Shown here: one piece after another, positions 19,419-28,100 of the stretch
Numbering within the stretch: position 1 is the stretch's first letter
Layout: every line of letters starts with the position of its first letter
Origin: Aminicella lysinilytica
GTDB lineage: Bacteria; Bacillota; Clostridia; Peptostreptococcales; Anaerovoracaceae
Assembly: GCF_004362975.1 (NCBI RefSeq)
Contig: NZ_SNXO01000009.1
Location: 1-64,000 of the forward strand
Reading direction: 5' to 3'
Length of the DNA: 64,000 nucleotides
Position numbers and translations under genes: made by a program
Notes under the pieces: model-generated
What the model saw: only the letters and a program-made list of their open reading frames with translations
Database searches by the model: none
Told to the model about the DNA's origin: nothing

Positions 19419-19459
19419 TAGGTGAAGTTAGTTCGCACAAGTAAACGGAGGTGTTTATT

Positions 19460-19699
19460 ATGGCAAAGGAATCAATTTTAGAAAAGGCTTATATCCAGGC
19501 AACAGATAACATGTCTACAAGCGGCGTTGATAAGGATGCAGCTTTCCAGACAATCAAGTTCGAAATGGTTGCTTATTTCAGCAAACACGATGCCAATGTG
19601 ACAGAAGCCGAAATCGAAGAATACATTAAGGTCCAGACCGGTGAACTCGACGAAGCTCTATCCGACTATTCGATGATCCAAATGGATAAGAGAATCTAG
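19460..19699 (+). CDS. Small protein of unknown function, 79 aa
   Basis: The family was not recognised. The product is acidic, soluble and predicted mostly helical, starting MAKESILEKAYIQATD. It has its own good promoter (19390-19418), a strong ribosome site (GGAGG 8 nt before the ATG) and a terminator directly after it. It is therefore a genuine monocistronic gene. No membrane segment, signal peptide or cysteine motif is present. Confidence 0.85.
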   Translation: MAKESILEKAYIQATDNMSTSGVDKDAAFQTIKFEMVAYFSKHDANVTEAEIEEYIKVQTGELDEALSDYSMIQMDKRI

Positions 19700-19748
19700 C
19701 CATTACGCGCTGGATCCGAACTACATTGACCAAACAAGACTAATACTA

Positions 19749-19777
19749 AGAGCTGCCCTTAAGAGTGGCTCTTTTTC
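19749..19777 (+). terminator. Terminator of the small unknown gene
   Basis: AGAGCTGC pairs with GTGGCTCT (two G-U pairs) over an 8-nt loop, followed by TTTTT. Confidence 0.8.
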
Positions 19778-20223
19778 TGTGAAAATGGCCCGCCCCCCTA
19801 AAACCGACCTGCCCCCAAATACTTACCCAGACCGGTTGGCTATTGTTCCATCAATGGTACCTTTATGCACAAGTTTATGCATCAACCTATTCATCTTCGC
19901 AAACCTTGATCAAAAACGTCCCTGCCGACTTGAGGCAGGGAGTGGCCACGCGGCCAGCGGACGGCCGTAGGCCTTGTAGCGCAAGCGTTTCAGGCGATGT
20001 AAGCATTTCAATTCGGCCCTGGTAGCCATAATTCAGGCCCACTTCAGGGTGCTTTTGCGCAATTTGGATGCCCATTTCCCATCACGATCCTAGACTTATA
20101 TGCAAAGTACAGCAACGAAAAAGTTGTTGGAGAATATTCTGGTGTTTGGAACATGAATATTCCCAAACCGGGCATAGCGGTCCAGAGCCCTTGGGGTAGG
20201 CTCGCCCGCGGATTGGAAGGAGT

Positions 20224-20330
20224 GGAATGTCCTCCGATACTGAGTTGAAAGTCCTCCACGCATTGGGGGGAATGTCCTCCGCGCATTGGGGCGAAAGTCC
20301 TCGCGCATTGGGGCGAAAGTCCTCCGCGCA
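20224..20330. repeat. 22-23 bp tandem repeat, about five units
   Basis: The unit is close to GAAAGTCCTCCGCGCATTGG with variable flanks. It runs directly into array A at 20327. It also generates a repetitive minus-strand open frame that I do not call a gene. Confidence 0.8.
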
Positions 20331-20680
20331 CGTATTGGCCCAATATACGGAACGATAGTGCGTATTTTATATTATTGTAAACCAAACTCGCACTTATTGG
20401 CTGAATCAAATAGGTCGAGGTGCGCGTCAATGGATGTTTTACCCATTATTTCCATTATATGGCTGCATATCATAACTTAAACGCACTTCTGTTCCTTTAA
20501 AAAAGTGGATAAGTGCGCGGATAATTGTTGGAATTCCAATATGCGCACCTCCATGTTCTGAGAATGGCTGATAAGTGCGGAAATGAAAATTGGAATACCA
20601 AAAACGCACCTTGATTCCTTGATAAGAGGCTATAAGTGCGCAGACGCACTTATAGGTCCAAATCGTTGAGAAAAGGTGCG
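20327..20680 (+). repeat. 36/26 module, copy A (six 36-nt units)
   Basis: The units are at 20327-20362, 20389-20424, 20482-20517, 20544-20579, 20605-20640 and 20645-20680. Each is exactly 36 nt, starts CGCAC and ends GTGCG. Spacers are 26, 57, 26, 25 and 4 nt. Inner bases favour CGCACNTAT and ATANGTGCG. Half-sites therefore alternate in orientation about every 31 bp, with the 57-nt gap equal to one skipped site. See copies B and C. Confidence 0.9.
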
Positions 20681-20746
20681 GGCAACATTTCTAGGCAACA
20701 TTTCTAGGCAACATATCTAGGTAACATGTCTAGAAACATGTCTAGA
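20681..20746. repeat. 13-bp tandem repeat, about five units
   Basis: GGCAACATTTCTA repeats with progressive divergence directly after array A. Confidence 0.85.
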
Positions 20747-20852
20747 AAAACAGGTACATTCCGATAGCCAGAACTATGCATAAACTTATGCATAAAGGTA
20801 CCATTGATGGAACAATAGACAACCTGCCGAACCAACCTTTCGCCACAGCCCC

Positions 20853-21362
20853 TTATTCCAGCTTCAGATAATACTCATGTTTCTCCTCATCGAAGGAAAT
20901 GCGGTAAGTCTCGTTTTTGCCGACTTCAATTTCCAGGACCTCGCGGCCGTAATTGCGGTTTTTGCCGGAAGTCCAGGTGCCTTCATCTTTGGCTTCCACC
21001 TCCACCATATGCCTGCCCGGCGTCAGGTAGAAACCTTTATCCACGACAGAATAATTGGAACCGAAGATTTTTGGCTCCTTGCGGTCTACAGAATAGAGGT
21101 CTACGAATGTGATGCGTCTGATGTTGGGCTTGTACATAAGAAAGACCCGGCTCACATCGGGATTTGCCTTGAGCCACTGCATCAGTTTTATCTTCTTGAC
21201 TATCCTGTAAATTATGTAGCCGGCTACTATTACTGCGGCTATTAATGTCAGCGTGATCATGGCGTTTTTGCCGGCGCCCTGTTTGAAGAAAATTATCATA
21301 ACAAGAGCGAAGAGTACTGCGGCCAGGACCAGCTCGATTACTTTCGTAAATAACTTATTAAT
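20853..21362 (-). CDS. Membrane-anchored protein of unknown function
   Basis: Read from the first ATG (21299) this is 148 residues with no ribosome site and a truncated hydrophobic start. The frame is open upstream to an ATT at 21362 that has a perfect AGGAGG 8 nt before it, overlapping the gltX stop. That reading gives 169 residues with two N-terminal membrane segments (around ELVLAAVLFALVMIIFF and ITLTLIAAVIVAGYIIY). A soluble beta-rich domain follows (TFVDLYSVDRKEPKIFG ... TPGRHMVEVEAKDEG), resembling a carboxypeptidase-like or PEGA-like fold. The family is not recognised. The last gene of the gltX run. Confidence 0.7.
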   Translation of the reverse strand: MNKLFTKVIELVLAAVLFALVMIIFFKQGAGKNAMITLTLIAAVIVAGYIIYRIVKKIKLMQWLKANPDVSRVFLMYKPNIRRITFVDLYSVDRKEPKIFGSNYSVVDKGFYLTPGRHMVEVEAKDEGTWTSGKNRNYGREVLEIEVGKNETYRISFDEEKHEYYLKLE

Positions 21363-23019
21363 GGCAGTAACCTCCTATTCTGGCGCGAGTTCTTTCCTCG
21401 CCGAAGATCTGCTGGATCGTCCAGACATCAGGAGACTGAGATCTTCCCATTAGCGCGATCCTGATGACCGTACTTACATGGCCAACATGACCTTTATAAT
21501 CCTCAGGATGCTTTTTGAAATCTTTTGGTTTGGCAGCATATCCCAGATCCGTTGCAATGGCACGGATCTTATCGAACCACTGGCTTTGATCGTCGCTGTG
21601 ATCGTAGGAGTCCAGGTATGCCGTAAGGATCTTGCTGACATCCTCCGAAGGGACCTCCTCCGGCATTGGATCCTCGATTTTGAACATATCATCGAAGAAG
21701 TAGCTGATGAAATCAATGATCTGCTCCGCGTAGATCAGATCCTTACGAGGCTTTTTATCGTCGCGGCCCAGATCCAGGATTTTCAGCATGTAATCCCTGT
21801 CGTCGAACATGTGAGAATACTGCGGTGCGTGCTCTGCCGCCCAGGATTTCAGGAAATCATAGATTTCCGCAGCCGGTATGCGCAGAAGCACATCCTTACT
21901 TATGTCATTGAGCTTATTCAGGTCGAACAAAGCTCCGGAACTGCTCATTTTCTCCGTAGTAAATTCGAAATCGTCGATATCCGCATCAGGATTTGCCATG
22001 CGCCACTCTTCGAAATTGGAGTTCAATATAGTCAGAAGATATTCCCTGACAGCCGTGGGATGATAACCGCGGCTCCTGTAATATTCCAGTGAAAGCTCAG
22101 GATCCTTGCGCTTGGAAAGCTTACGCTTGCTGCCATCCTCGTCCAGCTTCATGAGCTGAGCTGTGTGGCAGTAGATCGGCGGTTCCCAGCCGAGCTTGTC
22201 GAAAAGCTCCACATGAATAGGCAGTGATGAAAGCCATTCCTCTCCGCGGACAACGTGAGTCGTCCTCATGAGGTGATCGTCCACAACGTGGGCGAAGTGA
22301 TAAGTCGGAATCCCCGTAGCCTTCAGGATCACTGTATCCTGGAAGTTTTCAGGCATCTCAAGAGTGCCTCTTACGGCATCCTCAACATGTATTTTTTTCG
22401 GTTCAGGCCCGTTTTCAACGAAAGGCACACCGTCAGATTTCAGTCTGACTACATATGGTTTGCCGGCGTTGATGGCCTCCTCCACCTGCTCCAAGGTCCA
22501 GTCTCTGCAAGCGGCATACTTGCCGTAAATGCCCGGCGTTGCCTTTGCGCTTTCCTGGTCCCCACGGATGGCCGTTATCTCCTCCTCACTCAAAAAGCAC
22601 GGATAAGCCTTGCCCTCGGCCACGAGTTTCTTTGCATAGCACTGGTATATGGGCCCGCGGTGGCTCTGAGTGTAGTCGCCGTAGGCGCCTATATCGCCTG
22701 CCATGGTAGCGCCCTCGTCGAAATCTATGCCGAAGAATTTCAGCGAGTTAATAACCGTCTCCACTGCACCTTCAACATATCTTTTGTCGTCTGTGTCCTC
22801 TATGCGCAGGTAGAAAACGCCGCCGCTCTGATGCGCCAGCCTTTCATCTACGAATGCGCCGTAGAGATTGCCCAGGTGAATGAACCCTGTCGGGCTCGGG
22901 CCCAGCCTTGTAACCTTTGCGCCAGGCGCCAGCTCCCTTGCGGGGTACTCTGCCTCGTAATCCTCGGGGCTCTTGTCTATGGCCGGGAATAACAACCCGG
23001 CCAGCTTTTCATAATCCAT
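21358..23019 (-). CDS. gltX: Glutamate--tRNA ligase
   Basis: This class I aminoacyl-tRNA synthetase has about 553 residues. The HIGH-type motif is GPSPTGFIHLGN and the KMSKS-type motif is KRKLSKRKDPE. It is longer than the common 480-500 residue GltX, with a diverged C-terminal anticodon region, as in a subgroup found in some Clostridia. It may be non-discriminating (also charging tRNA-Gln), which sequence alone cannot show. The ATG at 23019 has GAGGAAA upstream; the longer frame to 23070 would lie inside ywlG. Confidence 0.93.
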   Translation of the reverse strand: MDYEKLAGLLFPAIDKSPEDYEAEYPARELAPGAKVTRLGPSPTGFIHLGNLYGAFVDERLAHQSGGVFYLRIEDTDDKRYVEGAVETVINSLKFFGIDFDEGATMAGDIGAYGDYTQSHRGPIYQCYAKKLVAEGKAYPCFLSEEEITAIRGDQESAKATPGIYGKYAACRDWTLEQVEEAINAGKPYVVRLKSDGVPFVENGPEPKKIHVEDAVRGTLEMPENFQDTVILKATGIPTYHFAHVVDDHLMRTTHVVRGEEWLSSLPIHVELFDKLGWEPPIYCHTAQLMKLDEDGSKRKLSKRKDPELSLEYYRSRGYHPTAVREYLLTILNSNFEEWRMANPDADIDDFEFTTEKMSSSGALFDLNKLNDISKDVLLRIPAAEIYDFLKSWAAEHAPQYSHMFDDRDYMLKILDLGRDDKKPRKDLIYAEQIIDFISYFFDDMFKIEDPMPEEVPSEDVSKILTAYLDSYDHSDDQSQWFDKIRAIATDLGYAAKPKDFKKHPEDYKGHVGHVSTVIRIALMGRSQSPDVWTIQQIFGEERTRARIGGYCH

Positions 23020-23032
23020 TGATTTTCCTCTA

Positions 23033-23602
23033 CTATCTTTTGATATCTCCGCCGGATAGGACGTCGTCATAGACAGCTCTGCTGCCGCCGATGAACTTAG
23101 GCCTTGTCCTGGCGCATACTACATTTGCTTCGCCGATGTGCTTGGTGGCGATTCTTACGGGAACGGCAACGTGTTTCAGATGCATTCCAATGAGAGTGTC
23201 GCCTATATCCATGCCTGCGTCGGCTTTGATCTCCTCAACAGCCACAGGATCTGCGGCGTTCTGGTAAACTGTCATAGCGAAGGATCCGCCGGCGTGGAGC
23301 TGAGGCACCACATTGCAGATCTCTGTTCCCGGAAGGAGAGCAGCTCTCTCGACAATTATCGCCCTGTTCAGATGCTCGCAGCATTGAGCCGCAAGATAAA
23401 CGCCCTTTTCCGACAATACCGGATAGATTCCGTCGTAAACCGCCTTAGCCGCGTCTACATCGGAGCCCTTTCCTATATTAGCGCCTTTGATCTCGCTGGA
23501 TGAGCAGCCTATAACAAAAATGTCGCCTTTCTTCAGCCTTGCTACCTTCAGAAGCTCATTAACAGCTTCGTTGGCCTGCTTTTTGATTTCTTCATACGTC
23601 AT
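23033..23602 (-). CDS. ywlG: YwlG/TIGR01440-family protein
   Basis: This conserved cytoplasmic protein of 189 residues (UPF0340, TIGR01440) has unknown function. Signatures include GDIFVIGCSSSEIKG near residue 28 and GIYPVLSEKGVYLAAQCCEH. The ATG at 23602 has AGAAGG about 8 nt upstream; the GTG three codons earlier is less likely. It lies between ahcY and gltX with short gaps (27 and 13 bp), so it is co-transcribed. Confidence 0.9.
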   Translation of the reverse strand: MTYEEIKKQANEAVNELLKVARLKKGDIFVIGCSSSEIKGANIGKGSDVDAAKAVYDGIYPVLSEKGVYLAAQCCEHLNRAIIVERAALLPGTEICNVVPQLHAGGSFAMTVYQNAADPVAVEEIKADAGMDIGDTLIGMHLKHVAVPVRIATKHIGEANVVCARTRPKFIGGSRAVYDDVLSGGDIKR

Positions 23603-23629
23603 TTTAATCACCTTCTGATTCTTAAATAA

Positions 23630-24880
23630 TTATACATTCCAGCTGCCCAGATAAGCCTTCTGCTCGTCTGTCAGCTGATCGATTTCTATATCCCAGGCAG
23701 CCAGTTTCCTGCGGGCCACCAGATCGTCGATCTCGCCGCTTACATCGATCACTTTATTCTCAAGCTTGCCGTGGTTGTCCTTGACATACATAGCCGACAA
23801 AGCCTGCACGGCGAAACTCATATCCATGATTTCTGCCGGGTGTCCGTCTGCGGCGGCAATGTTCACGAGTCTGCCTTCGGCGATGACATTGACCCATCTG
23901 CCGTTAGACAATCTATAGCCCATAATGTTGTGGCGGGTCTCCTTTTTCTCAAGGGCAGCCGCCTCCAGAGCTTCCATGTCTACCTCGCAGTTGAAATGTC
24001 CCGCGTTGGTGAGGATGGCTCTGTCCTTCATAGTCAGCATGTTGGCAAGGGTTATGGTCTTGCAGCAGCCCGTAGCTGAAACAAAGATATCCCCCAGGGG
24101 AGCAGCCTTTGCCATAGGCATGACAGTATATCCGTCCATGCGCGCCTCGATGGCTTTCACCGGGTTCACCTCAGTCACGATGACTCTGGCGCCGAGAGCA
24201 TCGGCTCTCATGGCAATGCCACGTCCGCACCAGCCGTAACCGACTACTACTACTGTCTTGGCAGCGATGATCAGGTTGGTATTTCTCATGATGCTGTCCC
24301 AGACCGATTGTCCGGTTCCGTAACGGTTGTCGAAGAGATGCTTGCAATCAGCGTCATTGACTGCCACCATAGGGAATTTCAGTATTCCCTCCTTCTCCAT
24401 AGCCTTAAGTCTGATGACTCCGGTAGTAGTCTCCTCGCAGCCGCCCCAGACTTCTTCAGCCAGGTCCGGCCTCTTGGTGTGGAGCATTCCCACCAAGTCG
24501 CCGCCGTCATCTATAATGATGTTCGGCTTATGTTCCAGACACATTTCTATATGTCTGTTGTACTCTTCCTCTGTGGCCCCGTGGTATGCGAACACCGCAA
24601 GGCCGCTGTCTGCAAGGGCTGCAGCTACGTCGTCCTGAGTGGACAGAACGTTGCTTCCCGTAACAGACATTTCGGCGCCTCCCGCAGACAGGACCAGGCA
24701 GAGATATGCCGTCTTAGCTTCCAGATGCACCGATAATGATATCTTGACTCCCTCGAAAGGCTTGGTCTTGATGAATTCTTCTTCCAGACCCTTGAGCAGC
24801 GGCATGTTATACCTTACCCACTGGATCTTCTCGTGTCCGGACGGTGCCAGACTGATATCCCGTATATCGTATTTAGCCAA
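23630..24880 (-). CDS. ahcY: Adenosylhomocysteinase
   Basis: AhcY hydrolyses S-adenosylhomocysteine to adenosine and homocysteine, relieving product inhibition of methyltransferases. It has 416 residues. The NAD-binding motif VVVGYGWCGRGIA and the substrate region HFDNRYGTG-like (LFDNRYGTGQS) are present. It is the SAH-hydrolase route rather than the Pfs/LuxS route. It starts 14 bp after glmS in the cdaA-gltX run. Confidence 0.95.
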   Translation of the reverse strand: MAKYDIRDISLAPSGHEKIQWVRYNMPLLKGLEEEFIKTKPFEGVKISLSVHLEAKTAYLCLVLSAGGAEMSVTGSNVLSTQDDVAAALADSGLAVFAYHGATEEEYNRHIEMCLEHKPNIIIDDGGDLVGMLHTKRPDLAEEVWGGCEETTTGVIRLKAMEKEGILKFPMVAVNDADCKHLFDNRYGTGQSVWDSIMRNTNLIIAAKTVVVVGYGWCGRGIAMRADALGARVIVTEVNPVKAIEARMDGYTVMPMAKAAPLGDIFVSATGCCKTITLANMLTMKDRAILTNAGHFNCEVDMEALEAAALEKKETRHNIMGYRLSNGRWVNVIAEGRLVNIAAADGHPAEIMDMSFAVQALSAMYVKDNHGKLENKVIDVSGEIDDLVARRKLAAWDIEIDQLTDEQKAYLGSWNV

Positions 24881-24894
24881 TTTATATGCCCCCT

Positions 24895-26724
24895 CTATTC
24901 TACTGTGACTGACTTAGCCAGATTTCTCGGCTTATCTATATTCTCTCCGCGCTCTCTGGCCACATAATATGCAAAGAGCTGCATCGGTACTATGGTCAGT
25001 ATCGGCGAGACTTCGTCCATGCATTTAGGTATCCTGATGACCTCCAGGGATTTGATCTTGGAGATCTGGCTGCCTTCCTTGGTCACGGCTATGACATGAG
25101 CCCTTCTGGCCCTTATCTCTTCTATATTCGAGTACATTTTCTCCATGAGGAAGTCCTGTGTGGCCAGGGCTATAACTATAGTCTCCGGCTCCATCAAGGC
25201 AATCGTCCCGTGCTTAAGTTCTCCTGCCGCAATGGCGAAGGAGTTGATATATGAAACTTCCTTCAGCTTCAGAGAGCACTCGTAGGCTACGGCCGAATCT
25301 ATGCCGCGGCCGATGAAGAATATCTGATCTCTGTTGTAAAGGTTCTTAGCCAGTTCCTCTATGTCCTCAGCCTTGTCCAGTATTCTCTGGACCTTCTTAG
25401 GCGTTGCCTTCAGTTCCTTCAGGACCTGCTTATAATAGTCCTCTGTAATGGTGCCGCGCAGGTCTCCCATATAAAGGGCCAGCAGGTACATGCATACCAG
25501 CTGTGTGGTATAGGCCTTGGTAGACGCCACTGCGATCTCCGGGCCTGCCCAGGTGTAGAAGACATCGTCTGACTCTCTGGCTACGGAGCTGCCTACGACA
25601 TTGACCACGGACAAAACTCTGGCGCCCTTGCTCTTGGCTTCCCGCAGGGACATGAGCGTGTCCAGGGTCTCTCCCGACTGGCTTATGGCGATGAACAAAG
25701 TCTTCTCGTCAACAAAGGGATCTCTGTATCTGAATTCTGACGCCACGTCTACCTCTACGGGCATGCGGGCCATTTTTTCTATGGCATACTTTCCTACGAG
25801 TCCGGCGTGATAGGCCGTGCCGCAGGCTACGATGCTGATTTTATCGAACTTCTCCAGGTCTTCCCTGGTCAGGGAAATGCCGTCAAGCTTGATTTTCCCG
25901 TCTTTTCCTATTCTGCGCTGAAGGGTCTCTCTGATAGCCTTAGGCTGCTCGTTGATCTCCTTCATCATGAAGTGCTGGTAGCCGCCTTTTTCTGCGTCTT
26001 CCTGGCTCCATGTGACCTTCAGGACATCTCTGTCCACAGGTTTCTTATTGGCGTCAAGGATCTGGATCTTGTCCGGCGTACAGACTACTGTTTCGCCGTT
26101 CTCTATGAGGTAGATCTTATCCAGGTATTTCAAGAGTGCCGTCATGTCTGATGCAATGAAGTTGCAATCCTTGCCCAGACCTGCGATGAGCGGCGTGTCT
26201 TTCCTGTAAGCCACCATCTTGTCCGGCTCTGAAGCTGATATAGCCCCAAAGGTGTAAGCCCCGCGCATTTTCTTCACGGCCTCGAAAACAGCATCCTCAA
26301 GATTACCTTTGTACAAAACGCTGATAAGCTGGGCGATGACTTCGGAGTCAGTTTCTGTGACGAACTTGATCCCGTGCTTACTGCTCAGCTCTTCCCGCAA
26401 TTCCATGTAATTTTCTATGATGCCGTTATGTACGATGGCTATGTTTCCATCCATGCTGGTGTGGGGATGGGCGTTGAAATCTGTCGGTGATCCGTGGGTG
26501 GCCCATCTAGTGTGGCCTATGCCCGTGGTGCCCTCCAGCTTCTCGCCCTTGATAGCCTCCTCCAGGTTGGATATCCTTCCGGCTTTCTTTCTGACGGTTA
26601 TCTTACCGTTGTCTGAAAGAGCGATGCCGGCGGAATCATATCCTCTGTACTCTAGTTTCTTTAATCCGTCTATAATAATGTCCTTAGCATTTTCATGTCC
26701 TGTGTATCCAACAATGCCGCACAT
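24895..26724 (-). CDS. glmS: Glutamine--fructose-6-phosphate aminotransferase
   Basis: This 609-residue enzyme makes glucosamine-6-phosphate from fructose-6-phosphate and glutamine, entry to peptidoglycan precursors. The N-terminal nucleophile follows Met in MCGIVGYTG. Two SIS domains (SQSGETLDTL motif) and the C-terminal KPRNLAKSVTVE complete it. It follows glmM by 16 bp, leaving no room for a glmS ribozyme, so control by that element is absent here. Confidence 0.97.
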   Translation of the reverse strand: MCGIVGYTGHENAKDIIIDGLKKLEYRGYDSAGIALSDNGKITVRKKAGRISNLEEAIKGEKLEGTTGIGHTRWATHGSPTDFNAHPHTSMDGNIAIVHNGIIENYMELREELSSKHGIKFVTETDSEVIAQLISVLYKGNLEDAVFEAVKKMRGAYTFGAISASEPDKMVAYRKDTPLIAGLGKDCNFIASDMTALLKYLDKIYLIENGETVVCTPDKIQILDANKKPVDRDVLKVTWSQEDAEKGGYQHFMMKEINEQPKAIRETLQRRIGKDGKIKLDGISLTREDLEKFDKISIVACGTAYHAGLVGKYAIEKMARMPVEVDVASEFRYRDPFVDEKTLFIAISQSGETLDTLMSLREAKSKGARVLSVVNVVGSSVARESDDVFYTWAGPEIAVASTKAYTTQLVCMYLLALYMGDLRGTITEDYYKQVLKELKATPKKVQRILDKAEDIEELAKNLYNRDQIFFIGRGIDSAVAYECSLKLKEVSYINSFAIAAGELKHGTIALMEPETIVIALATQDFLMEKMYSNIEEIRARRAHVIAVTKEGSQISKIKSLEVIRIPKCMDEVSPILTIVPMQLFAYYVARERGENIDKPRNLAKSVTVE

Positions 26725-26740
26725 ATTATCGCCTCCTTGT

Positions 26741-28090
26741 TTAACTGAATTTACTGCTTATGAGCTGCGCAAGCTCATTGGCCATCTGACCGATGGCTTC
26801 CTCGTCTTTTCCTTCTATCATTACTCTGACCAGAGGCTCTGTGCCTGATGGTCTTATGAGTACGCGGCCGTCTCCGGCCATTTTATCTTCTAAGTCTTTG
26901 ATTGCTTCACATATTTCCGTGTCGTCTTTATAGGCTTTCTTGCCCTCGTTGGTGACCCTGGCATTTACCAGGACCTGCGGGTAAAGAGTGACCTCAGCCG
27001 AAAGCTCCGATGGTTTTTTGCCGGATTTCTTCACGGCCTTCATGAACTGCAGGGATGACACGGCGCCGTCGCCTGTAGTGGAATAGTCCAGGAAAATTAT
27101 GTGTCCCGACTGCTCGCCGCCGATGACGCAGCCCGTCTTCAGCATGGACTCCAGCACGTAACGGTCGCCTACGCTGGTCACGTCTACCTTTGCGCCTATG
27201 CCTTCCAGATACTTGTGAAAGCCCAGGTTGCTCATGACTGTTGCAGTGACTGTATCGTGGGCCAGCCTGCCCTCATCCTTCAGCATCTTGGCACAGATGC
27301 ATATAGTTTTATCGCCGTCGATGACCTGGCCCTCCTCGTCGACTACAATGAGCCTGTCGGCGTCTCCGTCATAGGCCAGACCTATGTCAGCCCCTTCGGC
27401 TATGACGCGCTTCTGCAGGCCCTCCGGATGGGTGGAGCCTACGCCGTCGTTGATATTGGTGCCGTTGGGGTTGCAGCCCATGGTTATGACATTGGCCCCC
27501 AGCTCTCTGTAAACTCTCGGCGAAGTCTGGAAGGACGCGCCGTTGGCACAGTCCATAACTATTGTCATGCCGTCAAGCCTTATGTCTATAGTGGACAAAA
27601 GGTATCTGCAGTAGAGTTCCATGGCGTTGTCTTCGCCTTCCATGCAGGTACCTATTTCGTCGCCGCCCAGATGAGCGTTGACATCTATTCCTCTGAGGAT
27701 AATATCCTCGATCTTCTCTTCTATGGAATCTGCCAGCTTGAATCCCTTACCGTTGAAAAACTTGATGCCGTTGTACTCATAAGGATTATGAGACGCGGAA
27801 ATCACGATTCCCGCCTGTGCATCATAATATTTCACAAGGTAAGCAACGGCAGGCGTCGGGATGACTCCTACCTTGATGACGTTGCCTCCGACTGCCAGTA
27901 TTCCGGCCGCCAGGGCGTTCTCCAGCATGTCGCCGGATATTCTGGTGTCTTTGCCTATTATTATGGTCGGGCGGCTTCCTTCATCGCTGAGGACGTAAGC
28001 TCCGGCCTTGCCTAAATTAAAGGCCAGCTCCGGCGTCAGTTCTGAATTGGCTACGCCTCTAACACCATCGGTGCCAAATAATCTTCCCAT
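26741..28090 (-). CDS. glmM: Phosphoglucosamine mutase
   Basis: GlmM converts glucosamine-6-phosphate to glucosamine-1-phosphate. It has 449 residues: N-terminal LFGTDGVRGVAN, catalytic phosphoserine in ISASHNPYEYNG, Mg-binding DGDADR and sugar-binding RPSGTEPLVRV. GlmM binds and inhibits CdaA in several Bacillota, which fits its place directly after cdaR. Confidence 0.97.
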   Translation of the reverse strand: MGRLFGTDGVRGVANSELTPELAFNLGKAGAYVLSDEGSRPTIIIGKDTRISGDMLENALAAGILAVGGNVIKVGVIPTPAVAYLVKYYDAQAGIVISASHNPYEYNGIKFFNGKGFKLADSIEEKIEDIILRGIDVNAHLGGDEIGTCMEGEDNAMELYCRYLLSTIDIRLDGMTIVMDCANGASFQTSPRVYRELGANVITMGCNPNGTNINDGVGSTHPEGLQKRVIAEGADIGLAYDGDADRLIVVDEEGQVIDGDKTICICAKMLKDEGRLAHDTVTATVMSNLGFHKYLEGIGAKVDVTSVGDRYVLESMLKTGCVIGGEQSGHIIFLDYSTTGDGAVSSLQFMKAVKKSGKKPSELSAEVTLYPQVLVNARVTNEGKKAYKDDTEICEAIKDLEDKMAGDGRVLIRPSGTEPLVRVMIEGKDEEAIGQMANELAQLISSKFS

Positions 28091-28100
28091 TTTACCTCCG

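Larger units (their letters stand above)
19834..20824. mobile_element. 991-bp noncoding element with 49-bp inverted ends (element 1)
   Basis: 19834-19882 and the reverse complement of 20776-20824 are almost identical over 49 bp. Both contain CTATTGTTCCATCAATGGTA and then TTTATGC blocks. The core GTTCCATCAATGGTAC is itself a near-palindrome. The interior has no credible gene. It holds the GC-rich CCCTGCC/GGCAGGG hairpin block shared with element 2, a 22-23 bp tandem repeat, array A and a 13-bp tandem repeat. It looks like a MITE or other non-autonomous element; no transposase or target duplication was identified. Confidence 0.6.

Noticed and set aside
20044-20430. 128-codon minus-strand open frame
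   Set aside because: It is produced by the 22-23 bp tandem repeat and part of array A, with no ribosome site and repetitive peptide sequence.
20327-20680. CRISPR array
   Set aside because: The unit length is constant, but the units are not identical repeats: only the five-base ends are shared, spacers are fixed in length rather than unique 30-mers, and no cas gene is near.
26725-26740. glmS ribozyme
   Set aside because: Only 16 nt separate glmM and glmS, too little for the ribozyme core.
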